IMG/VR virus record: IMGVR_UViG_3300048672_000075 | Location: 1-27,190 of that record | DNA: 27,190 nucleotides | Source of the DNA: a virus | Reading direction: 5' to 3' (one strand) | Shown here: positions 23,611 to 27,190 of the stretch, one piece after another | How the letters are laid out: each line of letters starts with the position of its first letter | Numbering within the stretch: position 1 is the first letter of the stretch | The notes under the pieces: model-generated | Told to the model about the DNA's origin: nothing | Seen by the model: the letters and a program-made list of their open reading frames with translations, nothing else | Database searches by the model: none | Translations under genes and position numbers: made by a program

Positions 23611-24286
23611 TGGACCTATATCTTTATTAGACGTAAGAACTGAATTAGGTCTTAGTGGAACTATATCTTTAAATGATACAGCCGTTAGGAATCTATTAGG
23701 TAAGGTGAGTGGTATTATATCATTATTTGATGCGTATGGTAAAACATATATACCACCTCCAGGTGTTCCAGGCGATCCTTACTATACTTCAGTAACACAA
23801 ACATCGGCTACCATTAACTGGACAGCTGGTAGTAATGCTACAAGTTATGAGGTTTATTATTGGTGGAATGCTACTTGGACTTATCTTGGTTCTTCAACTG
23901 TTTTATATTATTATGTTTCTGGACTTTCATCTAATGCAGCCTATTATTTTAAGATACGTTCTGTTAATGCTAGTGGAACTGCTGATTCAAATTTCACTAC
24001 TCTAAATACATTACCATATGCACCTGGCGTACCTGGAACTCCAACATATACAAATATAGGACGTTCAAATGTTACGATAAACTGGACAGCATCTTCTGGT
24101 GTTGTAGATTATTACTATATAATGAGATGGAATGGTACTACATGGGTTTATGAAGGTACTTCTATTGCTACCAATTGGACAGATAATTTGTTGACTCCAA
24201 ATACCACTTACTATTTTTATATTGTAGCTTTTAATGCTGGTGGAAATACTGCTGGTTCTTGGAGCTCTGTTACAACTTTACTATAA
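23594..24286 (+). CDS. Virion protein with two fibronectin type III domains, 230 aa
   Basis: Residues 1-50 (MTLPSSGPISLLDVRTELGL, then VRNLLGKVSGIISLFDAYGK) are an N-terminal region common in phage tail proteins of unknown role. Two fibronectin type III domains follow, about 57-143 and 144-230. Each starts with PGVPG and has the core TINWTA, a SYEVYYWW or YYYIMRWNG strand, and a Y-F-Y-x-V/I strand before the end (YYFKIRSVNASG and YYFYIVAFNAGG). Such domains on phage particles are thought to bind carbohydrate or cell surfaces. It starts within the end of the S74 fibre gene with GGAG upstream, so it is coupled to it. Confidence 0.82.
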   Translation: MTLPSSGPISLLDVRTELGLSGTISLNDTAVRNLLGKVSGIISLFDAYGKTYIPPPGVPGDPYYTSVTQTSATINWTAGSNATSYEVYYWWNATWTYLGSSTVLYYYVSGLSSNAAYYFKIRSVNASGTADSNFTTLNTLPYAPGVPGTPTYTNIGRSNVTINWTASSGVVDYYYIMRWNGTTWVYEGTSIATNWTDNLLTPNTTYYFYIVAFNAGGNTAGSWSSVTTLL

Positions 24287-24295
24287 GGATTTTTT

Positions 24296-24571
24296 ATGAA
24301 ATATATTTACTTTACTACACCTTTGAAAGCATCTATTATCGAATGGGATGGGATTTCAATAGAACCACAACATATAGCTAGATTTGACTTCTTAGGTAGT
24401 TACTATGCCGATAGATATATCTTAAATGATACTACATTAGTTGATAAATATGTAGGTATGACTGATTCAGAGGCAATGATAGCTGATTTAGGGATTATTA
24501 GTCCTAATCCTCCAATTACACCGCAAGGCAATATATCACCTCCAGTGATAAATACTAATGTAATTATATAA
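24296..24571 (+). CDS. Hypothetical protein, 91 aa
   Basis: Not recognised. It reads MKYIYFTTPLKASIIEWDGI at the start, has a Tyr/Asp-rich middle (FDFLGSYYADRYILNDTTLV) and a Pro/Ile/Asn-rich end (ISPNPPITPQGNISPPVI). A beta-rich small protein is likely. AAGGA lies before the ATG at 8-9 bases. It follows the fibronectin-III gene by 9 nt, and its last codons overlap a TATAAATA box that would start a new message. An accessory role in fibre assembly is possible but not shown. Confidence 0.6.
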   Translation: MKYIYFTTPLKASIIEWDGISIEPQHIARFDFLGSYYADRYILNDTTLVDKYVGMTDSEAMIADLGIISPNPPITPQGNISPPVINTNVII

Positions 24572-24574
24572 ATA
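24567..24574 (+). promoter_or_regulatory. T4-late-type promoter box TATAAATA before the ejection genes
   Basis: Exact TATAAATA overlapping the stop codon of the 91-aa gene. The predicted start near 24580 gives a very short leader of about 15 nt holding GGAGA before the ATG at 24595. TAATGTA lies just upstream at 24556. This is the cleanest promoter-leader-start arrangement in the window. Confidence 0.5.
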
Positions 24575-24594
24575 CTTAAAAATGGAGAAATAAT

Positions 24595-24804
24595 ATGCAA
24601 ACTCATGGTGGAAAAGGTAGTACACAAAGACCTACTGCAAATAGAAAACAATTTGAAGATAATTGGGATAGGATATTTGGTAAGAAAAAGAAAGAATCAG
24701 ATATTTTAAAACAAAATGAAATTGAAATAGTAACTAAGCATTTAATTGAAACAAATAAATTGAATGATGATTTGAATGAATTAAATTTATTAGGAGAAGT
24801 ATAA
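24595..24804 (+). CDS. Small conserved-type phage protein, 69 aa
   Basis: The start MQTHGGKGSTQRPTANRKQF, then NWDRIFGKKKK, follows a pattern I recognise in short podovirus and siphovirus proteins ('GGKGS..RP....F..nwd.IFGKK') near the late genes; its function is not established. The C-terminal half is a charged helix (IVTKHLIETNKLNDDLNELN). GGAGA lies upstream, and the stop overlaps the next start (TAATG). With the two following paralogs it forms a unit behind the TATAAATA at 24567. Confidence 0.75.
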   Translation: MQTHGGKGSTQRPTANRKQFEDNWDRIFGKKKKESDILKQNEIEIVTKHLIETNKLNDDLNELNLLGEV

Positions 24805-26045
24805 TGTCATTTGGTGGAGGCGGAAGTCAACCAGCTCAAACAACTGTTGAAGATACAAAAACAAATCAGACACCATATGCTCCTGCTATTCCGTATTTAA
24901 TGCAGGCAATGAAAGATGCTGCTAATATCTATTCACAAGGATCACAAAAATATACTCCTTGGTCTCAAATAGCTGGATTTACTCCTGAACAATTAGCTGC
25001 TCAAAAAGGTATTACTGATTATGCCAATAGTCCTGAAACTCAACAGTTTATTGGTAATACACAAAATGCTGTAAGGAATCAATTAACTGGTGGAAATAAT
25101 CAATATGGTCAATTAGCTAATCAAGCTGGTAGTGTATTGACTGGATTTGTTGGTAATAATAATCTTCAAGATAATGCTGGTGTATTAAATAACTTTGCTT
25201 ATGGAGATACATCAAATCCATATAGTGATGCTAAAGTAAATAGTTCTATGCAAGAATTATCAAATAGTTTTATGGCAAATACATTACCTACACTTAGAAG
25301 GGCTGCTATTGGTCAAGGTACTTATGGTTCTAGTAGAAATGCTTTAGCTGAAGGTAGTGCATTAGGTGCATTAGATGCTCAGATGCAAGGTGCTGCTAAT
25401 AACGTTTATATGAATGATTATGCTAATACTGAGAATAATAGATTAGGTGCTTTAAATCAAATTGCTATGCAACAAAATGCTCAAGCTACAAATGCAGGTA
25501 ATTTATATAATCAAAGTGCTGGTAATAATTTAACAAATATTGGTTATGGATTACAGAATTATAAGAATGCTTTAGCAATGCCATTAGATATGATGAATCA
25601 AACTTATCAAGTAGGTAGTGATATTTATCGTCAAAAACAAGCAGAATTATCTGATGCTACTAATAGATGGAATTATGAACAGAATGCACCTTGGGATAAT
25701 ATTTCAAGATTTAAACAGTTAATAGATCCTACGTCATCTTTAGGTGGTTCAGGTACATCTAATTCTACTGCATCTCAATTTGCACCAAAAACAAGTATGA
25801 CTGGTAATATTATGGGTGGATTATTACAAGCAGCACCTATGGTATTTGGAATGATGGGTGGTGGTAGTTCAGCTCCAAGTGGATCAATAGGTTCAGGATT
25901 TTCCGGTGCTTTATCTCCTTCATCAATGGGAATTAGTAATGCTAGTATTCCATCTGCTCCAGCAATTGGTGGTAGTAATTTTGGTGGTGGAATTATGAAT
26001 AATACATCTTGGGGTATGCCTTCATCATTCGGATGGGGTGGTTAA
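24804..26045 (+). CDS. Putative DNA-ejection (internal virion) protein, paralog A
   Basis: 413 aa, rich in Gly, Asn, Gln, Ala and Ser and without Cys. It begins MSFGGGGSQPAQTTVED. Near residue 46 it has GSQKYTPWSQIAGFTPEQLA. The middle is helical with NNNLQD and TYGSSRNALAEGSALGAL segments, and near 279 it has the block QAELSDATNRWNYEQNAPWD. The C-terminal 100 residues are Gly/Ser/Met-rich with a hydrophobic stretch (GNIMGGLLQAAPMVFGMMGG). Proteins of this composition and with this WxxEQNAPW-type block lie in the ejection-protein position of short-tailed phages and are thought to enter the cell with the DNA. The TAATG start is coupled to the small protein before it. Confidence 0.6.
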   Translation: MSFGGGGSQPAQTTVEDTKTNQTPYAPAIPYLMQAMKDAANIYSQGSQKYTPWSQIAGFTPEQLAAQKGITDYANSPETQQFIGNTQNAVRNQLTGGNNQYGQLANQAGSVLTGFVGNNNLQDNAGVLNNFAYGDTSNPYSDAKVNSSMQELSNSFMANTLPTLRRAAIGQGTYGSSRNALAEGSALGALDAQMQGAANNVYMNDYANTENNRLGALNQIAMQQNAQATNAGNLYNQSAGNNLTNIGYGLQNYKNALAMPLDMMNQTYQVGSDIYRQKQAELSDATNRWNYEQNAPWDNISRFKQLIDPTSSLGGSGTSNSTASQFAPKTSMTGNIMGGLLQAAPMVFGMMGGGSSAPSGSIGSGFSGALSPSSMGISNASIPSAPAIGGSNFGGGIMNNTSWGMPSSFGWGG

Positions 26046-26075
26046 ATATGAATTTTAAATTAATAGGAGTAATAT

Positions 26076-27161
26076 ATGTCATTTGGTGATAGTGGTGGAA
26101 CTCAAACAACACCAGTAAGTAAAACAAATACTAACGCACCTTGGACTGCGTTACAACCTTATATAAATGAAGGTTATAAAGAAGCTACTAGGTTGTATTC
26201 AGATGGTACACAAAAATATACTCCTTGGTCTCAAGTAACAGAATTAACACCAGAACAAAAAGCTGCTATGTCAGATGTTTCATCTTATGTAAATAGTCCT
26301 GAATTACAACAGGCTATGCAAGGTGGACAAGATATAGTAAGTGGTTTAATGAGTGGAAGATCTAATCCATATAGTAATGTATTGAATCCAATGAAAAGTA
26401 ATGTATCTGGCTATTTAGGTAATAATAATCTATATGATCCTTCACAAGGTATCAATAGAATGATGTATCAGAATACTCAAGATCCTAATCTGACGAGTAA
26501 TATTGCTAGAGGTAATATATCAACTAATCCTATGTATTCACAGTTAAAAGGTCAGTTACAGAATCCTTCGTTATCAGGAGGTATAGCAGATAGAAGTAGA
26601 GCAATGAATACTGCTTCACAAACTACTGATATGTTAGGTAGGGCTTATGATTTCCAAAATCAAAATAGAATTAAGGCATCACAATTAGCAAATACTATAA
26701 ATCAGAATAAATACAATTTAAGTTCTGGATTATTAAATGCTGCTAATACTTATGAAACTAATGCTGCTAATTTAGGTATTGGAAATGCTAATCAGATGGC
26801 TAATATGCCTATTGGTATGATACAATCATTGAATCAAATGGGACAAATGCAACAAGGACAAAATCAAGCACAATTGACTGATGCCACTAATAGATGGAAT
26901 TTTGAACAAAATGCCCCTTATGCTAACTTAACAAGATATAGAAACTTAATCAATCCAAATCCAGCTTGGGGAACTACAAGTCAAACAGGTACTCAAACGA
27001 CAACAACATCTGGTGGTAATGGTGGTGGTTTAGGACAAATATTAGGTACATTAGGTGGAGCAGCAGCTGGTTTCTTCTTAGGTGGTGGACCACAAGGTGC
27101 TATGTTAGGTGCTTCATTAGGTGGAACTGCTGGTGGTGGTATTGGAAGCCAATTCCATTAA
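26076..27161 (+). CDS. Putative DNA-ejection (internal virion) protein, paralog B
   Basis: 361 aa, homologous to the preceding protein. It shares the MSFG start, the block GTQKYTPWSQVTELTPEQKA near residue 43, and QAQLTDATNRWNFEQNAPYA near 266, with the same order and spacing. The C-terminal 50 residues form a glycine-zipper-like hydrophobic segment (GQILGTLGGAAAGFFLGGG, then GAMLGASLGGTAGGGIG), which suggests insertion into or passage across a membrane. TAGGAG lies before the ATG. The 30-nt gap before it holds no gene. It is likely to act with paralog A in the virion or during DNA entry. Confidence 0.6.
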   Translation: MSFGDSGGTQTTPVSKTNTNAPWTALQPYINEGYKEATRLYSDGTQKYTPWSQVTELTPEQKAAMSDVSSYVNSPELQQAMQGGQDIVSGLMSGRSNPYSNVLNPMKSNVSGYLGNNNLYDPSQGINRMMYQNTQDPNLTSNIARGNISTNPMYSQLKGQLQNPSLSGGIADRSRAMNTASQTTDMLGRAYDFQNQNRIKASQLANTINQNKYNLSSGLLNAANTYETNAANLGIGNANQMANMPIGMIQSLNQMGQMQQGQNQAQLTDATNRWNFEQNAPYANLTRYRNLINPNPAWGTTSQTGTQTTTTSGGNGGGLGQILGTLGGAAAGFFLGGGPQGAMLGASLGGTAGGGIGSQFH

Positions 27162-27185
27162 AATTAATTAAATAAAGGAAATAAT

Positions 27186-27190
27186 ATGAG
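27186..27190 (+). CDS. Start of another gene, cut by the window edge
   Basis: An ATG at 27186 follows AAAGGAA (near 27174-27180) at the usual distance and lies 24 nt after the previous stop. Only five bases are inside the window, so nothing can be said of its product. The pattern suggests that the late operon continues. Confidence 0.4.

Noticed and set aside
26048-26089. 13-codon ORF in the gap between the ejection paralogs
   Set aside because: It overlaps the ribosome binding site and start of paralog B and has no binding site of its own. More likely chance.
1-27190. tRNA genes, integrase, attachment sites or lysis genes
   Set aside because: I looked for cloverleaf-like stretches in the gaps and for integrase or lysis-type proteins and saw none. 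The gaps are too short for tRNAs apart from 14383-14591, which shows no such fold.

Overview
The window is a stretch of an AT-rich (about 30% GC by eye) tailed double-stranded DNA phage genome, all genes on the + strand, tightly packed with frequent 1-20 nt overlaps (TAATG and ATGA junctions). The set of virion genes (small and large terminase, P22-like portal, scaffold, SU10-type major capsid protein, head-tail adaptor, nozzle-like protein, ejection-type proteins, and no tape-measure, sheath or tail-tube gene) indicates a short-tailed (podovirus-like) virus related in plan to SU10/phiEco32-type phages. The host cannot be read from the sequence. Most genes have AAGG/GGAG-type ribosome binding sites, so the host translates with ordinary Shine-Dalgarno recognition.

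Layout. 1-1884 is the 3' end of a replication gene, a helicase C-terminal part fused to an archaeo-eukaryotic-type primase domain. At 1899-1943 a hairpin and two TATAAATA boxes mark the switch to the virion module. 1981-2980 holds small unrecognised genes, a strong terminator and a third TATAAATA. 2986-7637 is the packaging block: small terminase, large terminase, an acetyltransferase-like protein and the portal. 7640-12289 holds three fibre or virion-surface proteins, one ending in a self-cleaving S74 chaperone. 12291-13433 holds small unknown genes, two of which overlap heavily. 13462-15563 is scaffold and major capsid, separated by a 209-nt leader with a TATAAATA box and a 12-bp hairpin. 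15630-15752 is a 40-residue Lys/Cys-rich gene between two hairpins. 15823-20734 holds head completion and tail genes, including a head-tail adaptor duplicated within one polypeptide. 20734-24571 holds a second S74-terminated fibre, a fibronectin-III protein and an unknown. 24595-27161 holds a small conserved-looking protein and two paralogous ejection-type proteins. Another gene starts at the right edge.

How it fits together. Terminase and portal package DNA into a shell built from the scaffold and SU10-type capsid protein. The adaptor and nozzle close the head and form the stubby tail. Several fibre proteins bind the host, and the Gly-rich paralogs probably travel with the DNA. The most useful new reading is regulatory. 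TATAAATA, identical to the T4 late-promoter box, recurs at module starts on the coding strand. Before the capsid gene it is placed so that the predicted mRNA would begin a few bases before a strong hairpin, which could stabilise the message. Other points to follow up are the in-frame 200-codon duplication of the adaptor, the overprinted gene pair at 13140-13293, and the Cys-rich mini-gene after the capsid gene.
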